In this document: one piece after another, positions 9,244 to 18,005 of the stretch
How the letters are laid out: every line of letters starts with the position of its first letter
Numbering within the stretch: the first letter of the stretch is position 1
Origin: an uncultured Pelagibacteraceae bacterium
GTDB taxonomy: Bacteria > Pseudomonadota > Alphaproteobacteria > Pelagibacterales > Pelagibacteraceae
Assembly (NCBI GenBank): GCA_902635545.1
Contig: CACPOL010000004.1
Span: 1-64,000 of the forward strand
Direction of reading: 5' to 3'
DNA length: 64,000 bases
Notes under the pieces: model-generated
Told to the model about the DNA's origin: nothing
The model's input: the letters and a program-made list of their open reading frames with translations, nothing else
The model's database searches: none
Translations under genes and position numbers: made by a program

Positions 9244-10566
9244 ATGAAAAAAATATTAATATACATATTTGCTTTTTCATTTCTTGTTAACTCCAGTAAC
9301 GCCGGAATTACTTTCTGGACTACTGAAGTTCAACCAGAAAGAATGGAAAAACAAAAAACAATGGCCAAGGCTTTTGAAGCCAAAACTGGTATTAGCGTTG
9401 AAGTAATACCTATTGAAGAAAAAGATCTTGGAACGAGAGCTACTGCAGCAGCAGCAGCGGGAAATCTACCAGATGTGATTTATCATACATTGCAATATGT
9501 TTTACCTTGGGCTGAAGCAGGCATATTAGATGTAGATGCAAATAATGATGTTGTTAAATCATTAGGAAAAAAAACATTTGCACCAGGCGCATTAAATATG
9601 GCTAAGAAAGGTGGAAAAATTGCAGCTGTTCCAGTTGATGGCTGGACTCAAATGATTGTTTACAGAAAAGACCTATTTGAAGCAGCTGGTTTAGAGCCAC
9701 CAACTTCATATGCAAACATAGTTAAAGCAGTTAATGCATTATCAAGTAATGATATGTTTGGCTTTGTAGCTGCAACAAAAACAGATGAAAATTTTATGAG
9801 CCAAGTGCTTGAACATGTGCTTTTAGCTAATGGAGTTAATCTTGTTAAAAAAGGCGGAACTAAAAAACAAGGTAAAGCTTTAAAGAATTCTTTAGAATTT
9901 TATAAAGTTATTGCTAAAGCAAGTCCTCCAGGAGAATTATTCTGGAAACAATCAAGAGCATTATACTTTGCAGGAGAAACACCAATGATAATTTGGTCTC
10001 CATTTATTATGGATGAGTTAGCGGGTTTAAGAGACTCTGCTCCTCCAACAATAAATAGTGATCCAACATCATCAGAGTTAGCTTCTAAAACTGGTTTCAT
10101 TACTAATTTTAGTGGACCTAATAATAAAAAGGGTGCTGCTTGGGCTGATGTAAGATACTTTGGCATCACTGCGGATGCAGATACTGAAGAAGCTAAAAAA
10201 TTCATCGAGTATTCAATGAGTGAGGGTTACACAGCAACATTAGGAATTGCTCCGGAAGGAAAATTTCCAGTAAGAAGAGGAAACAAGAGTGATCCTAATG
10301 CTTACACAAAAGCTTGGAGTGAATTACCAGTTGGTGTTGATAGAAAAGCTCCTTTAACAGACCTTTATTCAGCAGATGTTATTGATAACATCGTTGCAGG
10401 TTTAGATACTGCAAACAGATGGGGTGTTAAAGAGGGTGAACTTTCTAGAGCATCAAAAATTATCAATTCTCAATTTTTAAATAGAATCACTAGAGAATAT
10501 ATTGATGATCAAATCTCAGTTGATGAGGCTGTTAAGAAAATTAATGCTGAACTGGCTAAGTTTTAA
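9244..10566 (+). CDS. Sugar ABC transporter substrate-binding protein
   Basis: The 440-residue protein starts with a classical Sec signal peptide (MKKILIYIFAFSFLVNSSNA), so it is periplasmic. The mature part follows the MalE-type cluster B plan: FWTTEVQPERMEKQK, AAAAAGNLPDVIYH, AVPVDGWTQMIVYRKDLFEAAG, and PMIIWSPF. The strong SD and compositional bias (many Ala/Gly codons in an AT-rich genome) suggest high expression. It is separated from the permease genes by a strong hairpin. It should present a glucoside to the MalF/MalG-like pair; the companion phosphorylase hints at an alpha-glucoside. Exact ligand unknown. Confidence 0.9.
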   Translation: MKKILIYIFAFSFLVNSSNAGITFWTTEVQPERMEKQKTMAKAFEAKTGISVEVIPIEEKDLGTRATAAAAAGNLPDVIYHTLQYVLPWAEAGILDVDANNDVVKSLGKKTFAPGALNMAKKGGKIAAVPVDGWTQMIVYRKDLFEAAGLEPPTSYANIVKAVNALSSNDMFGFVAATKTDENFMSQVLEHVLLANGVNLVKKGGTKKQGKALKNSLEFYKVIAKASPPGELFWKQSRALYFAGETPMIIWSPFIMDELAGLRDSAPPTINSDPTSSELASKTGFITNFSGPNNKKGAAWADVRYFGITADADTEEAKKFIEYSMSEGYTATLGIAPEGKFPVRRGNKSDPNAYTKAWSELPVGVDRKAPLTDLYSADVIDNIVAGLDTANRWGVKEGELSRASKIINSQFLNRITREYIDDQISVDEAVKKINAELAKF

Positions 10567-10579
10567 ATAATAAATTTAT

Positions 10580-10612
10580 AAAAAGCGGATAATATTATAT
10601 TATTCGCTTTTT
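10580..10612 (+). terminator. Attenuating terminator between binding protein and permease
   Basis: A 15-base-pair stem, AAAAAGCGGATAATA with TATTATTCGCTTTTT and a TTA loop, has a single G-T pair. It ends in a T run. It sits 14 bases after the binding-protein stop and ends 3 bases before the permease ATG, so it both trims transcription and would hide the permease start. It is the usual device to make binding protein in excess over permease. Confidence 0.8.
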
Positions 10613-10615
10613 ATT

Positions 10616-11875
10616 ATGAGTGTTTCATTATCAAAATTAGAAAAAAGAACTGCTTACACTTTAGTTTTACCTGCAATCCTATTAGTTTTTGCAATTGTAT
10701 TATTTCCTATATTTGCAAATGTGTGGATCAGTTTTAAAGACATTGAATTAAAAGATATAAGAATTCCAGAACCAAGAGCAAAAAAAATTGTTAAATCAAT
10801 TTCTGAAAATGAGTCAGAATTAAAAGTGATTTATAAATTACGAAATAGTTCATTAATACAGGAAATAACAAATGTTCAACTCCAAGATAAATTTCCAAAA
10901 AATATTTCACCTATTGATCTTGATCCAAGATGTAATTTTAAATCTAAAAAGATCATTTGTGATTTTGGAAACTGGGAGGCAAAGTATAGAGAAAACTTTG
11001 AAGTAATAATAAAAAATAATAATGATGAAAGAATTGATAAAAAAATTATAAAATCTCGAAAGCCAATATTAAGCGGGACAGCAAACAATCCATTACTGAC
11101 TACAAATTTTACATTAAAAAATTTTAAAAAAGTCTTTTATGAAAATAATTTTGTTGAATTGCTTTTAACAACATTTTACTTTACTTTTTTTGGCACTGTT
11201 GGTGCAATTATCTTTGGAATTTTAGCAGCACAATTAGTTAATCAAAATATTCAAGGTCGAACATATTTGAGAGGTATTTTACTTTTTCCCTATGTAGGTC
11301 CTGTAGTTGCTTTAGCTTACACTTGGACTTTATTGTTAGATCCAAATAGTGGAACTTTAAACGCATTATTGGTTAATTTTAATATTATAGAGAAGCCAAT
11401 AAATTTATTGGGCCAGAAGTACATAACAATGAGTATTTTGGGTTTTGAATTTAAATTAAGGTTAGCTTTAACTACAGTTATATTTTTTGAAATTTGGCGT
11501 TATTTTCCTCTAGCCTTTCTTTTTATTTTAGCAAGATTGCAAGCAATACCACAAAGTTTGTATGAAGCAGCTGATGTGGATGGAGCAAGTCCAATTCAAA
11601 AATTTATCCATATCACACTGCCTCAAATTACAGCCATCATTTCAATTTTATTTATGATTAGGTTTATTTGGAACTTTAACAAATTTGAAGATATTTTTTT
11701 GTTAACCGGTGGTGCATCAGGAACAAGAACTTTACCTATTAATGTTTATCAACAAGGGTTTGCGGTATCAGATATTGGGATGGGCTCTGCTGTTTCAATT
11801 GTTATTGTAATGTTGCTTCTTAGTTTCATGATTATTTATTTTAGATTAATTGGAAAAAAAGCAAATGAAGATTAA
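10616..11875 (+). CDS. Sugar ABC transporter permease (MalF-like) with periplasmic insert
   Basis: The first membrane span is near residues 14-36. A stretch of about 130 residues follows before the next span, then five spans with the EAA loop YEAADVDGASPIQKFIHITLP near residue 315. The insert reads like a small Ig/DUF11-type domain: VIYKLRNSS, ITNVQLQDKFP, a Cys pair flanking CNFKSKKIICDFG and FEVIIK. MalF proteins carry a periplasmic P2 loop, but one of this character is not what I expect. No SD is visible because the terminator abuts the start. The stop overlaps the next gene by 26 bases. A subunit of the importer with MalK-like and MalG-like partners. Confidence 0.88.
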   Translation: MSVSLSKLEKRTAYTLVLPAILLVFAIVLFPIFANVWISFKDIELKDIRIPEPRAKKIVKSISENESELKVIYKLRNSSLIQEITNVQLQDKFPKNISPIDLDPRCNFKSKKIICDFGNWEAKYRENFEVIIKNNNDERIDKKIIKSRKPILSGTANNPLLTTNFTLKNFKKVFYENNFVELLLTTFYFTFFGTVGAIIFGILAAQLVNQNIQGRTYLRGILLFPYVGPVVALAYTWTLLLDPNSGTLNALLVNFNIIEKPINLLGQKYITMSILGFEFKLRLALTTVIFFEIWRYFPLAFLFILARLQAIPQSLYEAADVDGASPIQKFIHITLPQITAIISILFMIRFIWNFNKFEDIFLLTGGASGTRTLPINVYQQGFAVSDIGMGSAVSIVIVMLLLSFMIIYFRLIGKKANED

Positions 11876-13058
11876 ATCATTAATAATATTTTTAGTTATA
11901 TCGTCTTTTTTTCTGACCTGTATTTTATCAATTTGGAAGATCATGTCTACCTTACAGGGTTTAAGTTTTACTAATTTAAATATCATACCCATTTTCTTAA
12001 TTGGTATCCTATTATCTTTGGTATTTGTTATAATCGGCAATAGGATTAATCACTTAATAAAGATTTTTTCATTATCATTTTTATTTTCAATTTTATATTT
12101 TTACTTAAATGAGGCATCTCCTTATTGGTATATTTTTGGAGTTTTCTTAATCACTTTATTTTTTACAAACAAACTCAAGAAATATAGCATGCAATCTTTA
12201 AAGGAAGATTTTATATCTGAAAAAATTATTTTTGATTTCATTACTCTGTTTGGCATTGTTTTCTTTGCATTTGTAATTTTATTTCCTTTTTACATTATGC
12301 TGGTTACAAGTTTTAAAACTCAGATAGCTTTATTAGTTAACCCTTTAGATTTTAGCCTAGATTTTACAAAAAGCTTAACTGAGTTATTTAAGTCTTATTT
12401 TGTAATCTTTAAAACTTATAATTTTGGACGATACATCTTAATTAGTTCAGCCGTTTCTATTGGAACTGTTATTGTAACATTACTATTTGCAATCCCTGCA
12501 GCTTATGCTGTTGCTAGATTAAATTTCTTTGGCAAAAACTTTTTATCAACCTCGATCTTAATTATTTATATGTTTCCAGCTATAGTATTAGTGATCCCTT
12601 TATATACCTTGTTTAGTCAACTTGGATTAAGAAACTCAATCTTTGGCCTTTTGATTGTTTACACAGCCACAACCTTGCCGGTTGCTATCTATATGTTGCA
12701 AGGTTATTTTAGAAGTATTCCTAAAGAAATTGAGGATGCAGGTATTATGGATGGTCAGAATTGGTTTGGTATAATCTTAAAAATTATTATTCCTTTAAGT
12801 TTACCAGCTATTGCGTCCGTTGCTTTATATGTTTTTATGATAGCATGGAATGAATTTCTCTTTTCTTTGATGTTTTTAGATAGTCCTAAATCTTTTACTT
12901 TATCAAGAGCTATCCAATATTTAAGTGGAGATGCTGAAACTCCTCGTCAATATTTAATGGCAGGATCCGTCATAGTCACTTTACCAGTGCTTTTTATTTT
13001 CATATATTTTGAAAAATATCTTGTTAGCGGTTTAACTGCTGGCAGTGTAAAGGAATAA
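11850..13058 (+). CDS. Sugar ABC transporter permease (MalG-like) with N-terminal extension
   Basis: The C-terminal ~270 residues are a standard MalG permease: spans, FAIPAAYAVARLNF, and the EAA motif EIEDAGIMDGQNWFGIILKIIIPLS. In front lie about 125 extra residues with roughly four hydrophobic segments (starting near residues 7, 41, 69 and 93), making the protein 402 residues against about 280 for the family. It starts 26 bases inside the upstream permease gene. The extension has no assigned role; it may be a fused membrane domain. Start ATG at 11850 has a plausible SD-like AATTGGAA only. Confidence 0.85.
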   Translation: MEKKQMKIKSLIIFLVISSFFLTCILSIWKIMSTLQGLSFTNLNIIPIFLIGILLSLVFVIIGNRINHLIKIFSLSFLFSILYFYLNEASPYWYIFGVFLITLFFTNKLKKYSMQSLKEDFISEKIIFDFITLFGIVFFAFVILFPFYIMLVTSFKTQIALLVNPLDFSLDFTKSLTELFKSYFVIFKTYNFGRYILISSAVSIGTVIVTLLFAIPAAYAVARLNFFGKNFLSTSILIIYMFPAIVLVIPLYTLFSQLGLRNSIFGLLIVYTATTLPVAIYMLQGYFRSIPKEIEDAGIMDGQNWFGIILKIIIPLSLPAIASVALYVFMIAWNEFLFSLMFLDSPKSFTLSRAIQYLSGDAETPRQYLMAGSVIVTLPVLFIFIYFEKYLVSGLTAGSVKE

Positions 13059-13060
13059 AT

Positions 13061-13110
13061 ATTTTACTTATTCCTCTTGTTCAATTATAAATATTAGCAT
13101 AAACACTAAT
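13061..13110 (+). repeat. tRNA-Leu promoter region, duplicated at 6212
   Basis: This stretch between the permease stop and tRNA-Leu contains CTTGTTCAATTATAAATATT, a candidate promoter with AT-rich -10-like TATAAT-like bases. It is repeated at 6212-6256 with three mismatches, in the same orientation. See the degenerate tRNA-Leu entry. Confidence 0.7.
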
Positions 13111-13123
13111 GAAAATAACTCAT

Positions 13124-13209
13124 GCCCTCGTGGTGAAATTGGTAGACACAAAGGACTTAAAATCCTTGCCCTTTTGGGAGTGCCAGTTCGAGTCTGGCCG
13201 AGGGCACCA
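13124..13209 (+). tRNA. tRNA-Leu(UAA)
   Basis: Acceptor GCCCTCG pairs with CGAGGGC, the anticodon loop CTTAAAA gives anticodon TAA, there is a long variable arm (class II, as for Leu), a TTCGAGTCT T-arm, discriminator A and encoded CCA. It is 86 bases with CCA. It lies immediately before nadK, which starts 6 bases after CCA. Confidence 0.97.
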
Positions 13210-13214
13210 GATGT

Positions 13215-13985
13215 ATGTTTAAACCTTTGATTATTTCCGACAAAAATAAAAAATCATTAAAGATAAAATTGTTTCTATTAAAAAAAATTAAATCATTTGG
13301 CTTAACGAAACCAAATTTAACAATAGTTATAGGAGGTGATGGTTTTATGCTTCAAACTTTAAAAAAAAATAAAAATAAATCAAAACTTTTTTATGGAATT
13401 AATTCAGGAAATTATGGTTTTTTAATGAATAAATTTTCTTCAAAAGATACAATTAAAAATTTATCCAAAGCAAAAATGACAACAATTTATCCTTTGGAGA
13501 TGAGAGTAAAAAATAAACAAGGAATTACAAAGAAATATTTAGCTATTAATGAAGTTTCTATTTTAAGACAAAGTAGACAAGCCGCAACACTTTCAATAAA
13601 AAATGGTTCTAAGCAAATTATTAAAAAACTTATAGCTGATGGAGTGTTAGTTTCAACGCCGGCAGGAAGCACTGCTTACAATCTTTCAGTTCATGGACCA
13701 ATTTTAAGTTTAAATTCAAAAAAACTTTCTATTGCTCCAATAAGTGCTTTCCGGCCAAGAAGATGGAAGGGCAAAATTATTAGTGATAAATCTACGATTA
13801 TTATTAAAAATCTTAACCCAACTAAAAGACCAGTAAGCGCTGTTGCAGATAATCATGAGGTAAGAAATTCTAAATTAATAAGAATTAAAACTGATAGTAA
13901 AATTAAGTTTAATCTTTTGTATGATATTAATCGAAGTTTACAAAAAAAGATTAAAATTGAACAATCCAGGAAGGAAACTTCATAA
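13215..13985 (+). CDS. nadK: NAD kinase
   Basis: The 256-residue protein has the NAD kinase signatures GGDGFMLQTL (GGDG motif) near residue 40, NSGNYGFLMN, NEVSILR and the donor site DGVLVSTPAGSTAYNLS near residue 145. Length suits the small bacterial form. NAD kinase makes NADP+ from NAD+ and ATP in the cytosol and is essential. Start ATG is 5 bases after the CCA of tRNA-Leu, so no independent SD; it is probably on the tRNA transcript. Confidence 0.95.
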   Translation: MFKPLIISDKNKKSLKIKLFLLKKIKSFGLTKPNLTIVIGGDGFMLQTLKKNKNKSKLFYGINSGNYGFLMNKFSSKDTIKNLSKAKMTTIYPLEMRVKNKQGITKKYLAINEVSILRQSRQAATLSIKNGSKQIIKKLIADGVLVSTPAGSTAYNLSVHGPILSLNSKKLSIAPISAFRPRRWKGKIISDKSTIIIKNLNPTKRPVSAVADNHEVRNSKLIRIKTDSKIKFNLLYDINRSLQKKIKIEQSRKETS

Positions 13986-14056
13986 AATTAGGTTTAAAAA
14001 TATAAGTATTTATCAATATTTACTATTAGAATATTTTTTATTTGACCATTCAAAAA

Positions 14057-14425
14057 ATGAACGCTATTGTTCAATTTATGAACTATAACAATAGAGATAA
14101 TGAGGAACATTTTGAAATTTTACGAAAAATCTCAAAAAAACCTAAATCATCCCAAAGACAACTTGCAAAAGAATTAGGCATAAGTTTAGGAAAATTAAAT
14201 TATTGTTTAAAAGAGTTAAGAGCAAAAGGATTAATTAAAATTGAAAATTTTAAAAAAAATCCTAATAAATTAAATTACTTATATGTTTTAACTCCACATG
14301 GAATTTCATCAAAAACTAAAATGACTATAAATTTTATGAAAAGAAAAATGAGAGAGTATGATGAGCTGAAATTAGAAATTTATAATCAACAAAAAAAGAA
14401 AAATAGTAGAAATAATATTAGATAG
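14057..14425 (+). CDS. MarR-family EPS-associated transcriptional regulator
   Basis: A winged helix is evident: HFEILRKISKKPKSSQRQLAKELGISLGKLNYCLKELRAKGLIKIENFK, with the recognition helix in QLAKELGISLGKLNYCLK, then YLYVLTPHGI and a C-terminal helix KMREYDELKLEI. This matches the MarR-type regulators tied to exopolysaccharide loci. The track lists a TTG start at 14042; the ATGs at 14057 and 14078 are more likely, since homologues begin close to the DEFEF-like helix. It is the first gene of the EPS cluster and presumably controls it. Confidence 0.78.
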   Translation: MNAIVQFMNYNNRDNEEHFEILRKISKKPKSSQRQLAKELGISLGKLNYCLKELRAKGLIKIENFKKNPNKLNYLYVLTPHGISSKTKMTINFMKRKMREYDELKLEIYNQQKKKNSRNNIR

Positions 14426-14427
14426 TT

Positions 14428-15333
14428 ATGAGTGATTTTGGTCATAATAAGCCCCCATTGGATCCTAAAGAAACAATACAAAATAATATTAACAGAAAGA
14501 TACCAATATTAGATAGAGAGCCTCAATATTTTAAAGGCGTTCCTATTCCAAGTTGGATTGAATTAAGTTTGATAGATGTTTGTAATAGATCTTGTAGTTT
14601 TTGTCCTAAGTCTGATGAAAGTATTGCGCCAAATACTTATCAAAAAATGCAGATGCTGCTCATTGATAAATTGGTTGACGATTTAAATAAAATAAATTTT
14701 CAAGGTGCTTTTTGTCTTTGTGGATATGGTGAACCCATGCTTCACAAAAAACACATTGAAATTTCTAATAAACTAGGTGCAGTTGGAGGGGTTGAGATTA
14801 TAACTAACGGGGATTTAATTAATAAAAAAACATTATTAGAAATTTACAATTCAAAAGTTACGAGACTTCTCATAAGTCTTTATGATGGTGAGGAACAAGT
14901 TACAAAATTTAAGAAATTGATTAGGGAATGTAATATACCAGAAGATTTTGTAATTTTAAGAGATAGATGGTACAGCGATAAAGTTGATTATGGAGTAAAA
15001 TTAACCAATAGAACAGGTACTGTAGAGGTTGGAAATCAACAAAATTATCAAGATTTTCAAAAAGAAAAATGTTTTTATACAGCTTATCAAACATTAATTG
15101 ATTGGAACGGGGATGTTTTTTTGTGCCCTCAAGATTGGCAAAGACGACAGTCGATGGGGAATATAATGCAGCAAGATTTTTTTGAAATATGGAATGGGCC
15201 AATTTTATCAAAATATAGAAGAAAGTTACTTAGTGGTGATAGAAATTTAAGTCCCTGTAATAAATGTAATGCAGATGGAAAGATTTACGGTATCAAACAT
15301 AATGATGCATGGAACAAGTCTATAAAGATTTAA
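14428..15333 (+). CDS. Radical SAM/SPASM-domain protein
   Basis: CNRSCSFCP (CX3CX2C) near residue 51 binds the radical-SAM cluster. Downstream LCLCGYGEP fits the SAM-binding GGE region. The C-terminal SPASM region has CFYTAY, FLCPQDW and CNKCNADG, providing extra cluster ligands. 301 residues. The first codon is 2 bases after the MarR stop. Such genes are common in surface-polysaccharide clusters, where they may act on sugars or peptides, but the substrate is unknown. Confidence 0.85.
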   Translation: MSDFGHNKPPLDPKETIQNNINRKIPILDREPQYFKGVPIPSWIELSLIDVCNRSCSFCPKSDESIAPNTYQKMQMLLIDKLVDDLNKINFQGAFCLCGYGEPMLHKKHIEISNKLGAVGGVEIITNGDLINKKTLLEIYNSKVTRLLISLYDGEEQVTKFKKLIRECNIPEDFVILRDRWYSDKVDYGVKLTNRTGTVEVGNQQNYQDFQKEKCFYTAYQTLIDWNGDVFLCPQDWQRRQSMGNIMQQDFFEIWNGPILSKYRRKLLSGDRNLSPCNKCNADGKIYGIKHNDAWNKSIKI

Positions 15334-15350
15334 TTTTTAAAAATTAAATA

Positions 15351-17081
15351 ATGAAAAATTTTTTTGAAAAGTCAATTTATGCCATATCTCCTGTTTACTA
15401 TTTTAAGCTATACTTAATTTTATTTCTTACACTTATAAGTGTATTTATTGAATTGATTGGCATAGGTTTGATTATACCAATTTTGACAATATTTGTTGAC
15501 AATGATTATTTAAAATATACTAAAATTTTTTTTTCAGAGGAAAAACCAAAGGAAGAAATATTTAGAATAATTTTAGTTCTATTTGTTTTTGTTTATTTTT
15601 GTAAATTTTTAATTTTAAGATATTTAATTCACCAACAAAATGAACTTTCACATAAAATGTACACTGATCTTTCTAGAAAAATTTTTGAAAATTATTTATA
15701 TAAAGATTTTTTGTTTCACGTAAGGAATAATTCATCAAATTTAATAAGAAATATTCAAACAGAAGCTAATATTTTCTGTTTTCACGTTATTTTTCCCGGA
15801 ATAAAGCTCATATCTGAAGTCGTAATATTTCTTTCAATAACTAGCCTTTTGTTAATATTTAATTTTAAAGCATCTTTGGTGGTAATTTCTTTTTTTTCAA
15901 TAGTTGGTTATTTTTTGATAAAACGAACAAATTCAAAATTAAAACATTGGGGTGAAATTAGACAGTATCATTCTTCGCAAACCTTAAAACAATTACAACA
16001 AAGCTTTTTAAGCTTGAGAGAGGTAATTATAAATAACATACAACAAATTTTTTTAAATAAATATCACAGTCATAATTTAATGAATGCGTTTGCTGGAAGA
16101 AATAGAGATACAACAGTACAAATGCCTAGATTAATTCTTGAATTATTGGGTGTTACAACTTTTGTGGTTTTAATCTTTTTTTTATTAAGGTTAGGTCAAC
16201 CAATTTCAGAAATATTTGTAATTATTGGAGTGTTCTTTTTTGCTGCTGTAAGACTTTTTCCCTCAATAACAAAAATAATAAATTCTGTCCAATCTTTAAG
16301 GTATAATAACGCAGCTGTTGATTTGATATATAATGAGTTAATTGATTTTAAAGAAAATCAAATCTCGATCGTTAATAAAAAAAAATCTGATGATAAAAAT
16401 AAAATAGAATTTAAAGAAATTTTATTTAAGGATTTAGATTTTAGTTATGATCAAAATAAGAAAAAAATACTTGAAAAAATTAATTTGCAGATTGAAAAAA
16501 AAGATAAGATTGGCTTAATTGGAAAAACAGGAGTTGGTAAAACTACATTTATAAATTTAATTACTGGTTTATTAGAATGTGATAAAGGTGGGATTTTTAT
16601 CGATAAACAAAATTTAAATATAATAAAACCGGAATGGCAAAAAATAATTGGTTATGTTCCACAGTCTGTTTCGATTATTGATGAAAATATTTTATTTAAT
16701 GTAACTTTAGAACATGATGAGAAAAAAGTAGATTTTGAAAAATTAAATGAGGTTTTAAAAACTGTAGATTTGTACGATTATATATTTAGTTTACCAAAAA
16801 ATGTTTTTGAAATAGCTGGTGAAAGGGGAATGAAATTATCTGGCGGTCAATCACAAAGAATTGGAATAGCAAGAGCACTTTATAAGGATCCAAAAATTTT
16901 AATATTTGATGAAGCTACAAATTCACTTGATGAAACAACAGAAAATTTTATATTAAAAAAATTATTTGATTTAGAGGATAAAACTATAATTACAATCTCT
17001 CATAGAGACAATTCACTTAAATATTGTAACAAGATTTTCGAAATTAAAAATAATTCAATAAATGAGATAAAAATTAAATGA
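15351..17081 (+). CDS. ABC exporter (fused membrane and ATPase, MsbA/polysaccharide type)
   Basis: Six hydrophobic spans lie in the first ~310 residues and an ATPase domain in the last ~220. The ATPase has GKTGVGKT (Walker A), VPQSV (Q-loop), LSGGQSQRIGIARAL (signature), ILIFDEATNSLD (Walker B) and ISHRD (H-loop). 576 residues is standard for a half exporter working as a homodimer. In this cluster it probably flips a lipid-linked glycan or a glycolipid across the inner membrane. The stop overlaps the next start (ATGA). Confidence 0.92.
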   Translation: MKNFFEKSIYAISPVYYFKLYLILFLTLISVFIELIGIGLIIPILTIFVDNDYLKYTKIFFSEEKPKEEIFRIILVLFVFVYFCKFLILRYLIHQQNELSHKMYTDLSRKIFENYLYKDFLFHVRNNSSNLIRNIQTEANIFCFHVIFPGIKLISEVVIFLSITSLLLIFNFKASLVVISFFSIVGYFLIKRTNSKLKHWGEIRQYHSSQTLKQLQQSFLSLREVIINNIQQIFLNKYHSHNLMNAFAGRNRDTTVQMPRLILELLGVTTFVVLIFFLLRLGQPISEIFVIIGVFFFAAVRLFPSITKIINSVQSLRYNNAAVDLIYNELIDFKENQISIVNKKKSDDKNKIEFKEILFKDLDFSYDQNKKKILEKINLQIEKKDKIGLIGKTGVGKTTFINLITGLLECDKGGIFIDKQNLNIIKPEWQKIIGYVPQSVSIIDENILFNVTLEHDEKKVDFEKLNEVLKTVDLYDYIFSLPKNVFEIAGERGMKLSGGQSQRIGIARALYKDPKILIFDEATNSLDETTENFILKKLFDLEDKTIITISHRDNSLKYCNKIFEIKNNSINEIKIK

Positions 17082-17998
17082 TTAAAAAAATTAAGAAATT
17101 TTTTGCTTCAGTTTTAAAAAATATATTTTTTGAGGAAATTGATAAAAAATTATTATTAGAAGGAAAAAAAATATCATTGTTAAATAAAAAAATTAAAAAA
17201 ATAAAAAATCTTTCTGATGTTGAATTTAAGGTTTATTCTCAATGGGGAGAGGATGGTATAATTGATTGGATTACAAATAAATTTCCAAATTTACCTAAGT
17301 CTTTTTTAGAGATAGGCACAGAAAATTATTTAGAAGCAAATACTAGATTTTTATTGATTAATAAAAATTGGGATGGATATTTAGTAGAAGCAGACAAAGA
17401 GGCTGTTAAAAAAATCAAATCCCAAAAAATTTATTGGAAGTATAACTTAAAGGTTGTGAACGATTTTGTAACAAAAGATAATATAAATAATGTCATTAAG
17501 AAACTTGGCGTTCCTAAAAAACTTGGGTTATTAAGTGTTGATATAGACGGCATAGATTATTGGGTTCTAAAACAGCTATCTATTGTAGATCCAGCAATTA
17601 TAGTTTGTGAATATAATTCTTTATATGGTCTGAAAGAGTCAATTACAGTGCCTTACAAGAAAAACTTTACTAGGTCAAAAGAACATTACAGTAATCTTTA
17701 TTTTGGAGCTTCTATTCAAGCTTTTAAAAGTTTATTAAATCAAAAAAATTATATTTTGCTAGGAACAAATTCAGCAGGAAATAATGCTTTTTTTATTAAA
17801 AAAACTTTTTCAAACCAAGTAAAGAAAATTATTAATGAAAGAAAGATATTTAAATCAAAATTTAGAGAAAGTAGAAACAGAAAAGGTAATTTGACATATT
17901 TAGATAAAAAACAATCTTTAAAATTAATTGAGAATGAGTTTTTTATTGATTTGAAGAATAATAAAAAAAAAAAATTAATCAATATGAAGATAAATTAA
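17078..17998 (+). CDS. FkbM-like methyltransferase-related protein
   Basis: The protein has SQWGEDGIIDW near residue 53, then FLEIGTENYLEANTR, a Rossmann-type motif I, then DGYLVEAD and LSVDIDGIDYWVLK. These are the features of a family of S-adenosylmethionine-dependent-methyltransferase-like proteins in surface glycan clusters, some related to FkbM. The first ~45 residues are basic, helical and poorly conserved. 306 residues. It overlaps the ABC gene by 4 bases. Methylation of a sugar or lipid is plausible but not shown. Confidence 0.55.
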   Translation: MIKKIKKFFASVLKNIFFEEIDKKLLLEGKKISLLNKKIKKIKNLSDVEFKVYSQWGEDGIIDWITNKFPNLPKSFLEIGTENYLEANTRFLLINKNWDGYLVEADKEAVKKIKSQKIYWKYNLKVVNDFVTKDNINNVIKKLGVPKKLGLLSVDIDGIDYWVLKQLSIVDPAIIVCEYNSLYGLKESITVPYKKNFTRSKEHYSNLYFGASIQAFKSLLNQKNYILLGTNSAGNNAFFIKKTFSNQVKKIINERKIFKSKFRESRNRKGNLTYLDKKQSLKLIENEFFIDLKNNKKKKLINMKIN

Positions 17999-18005
17999 AA
18001 TTGAT

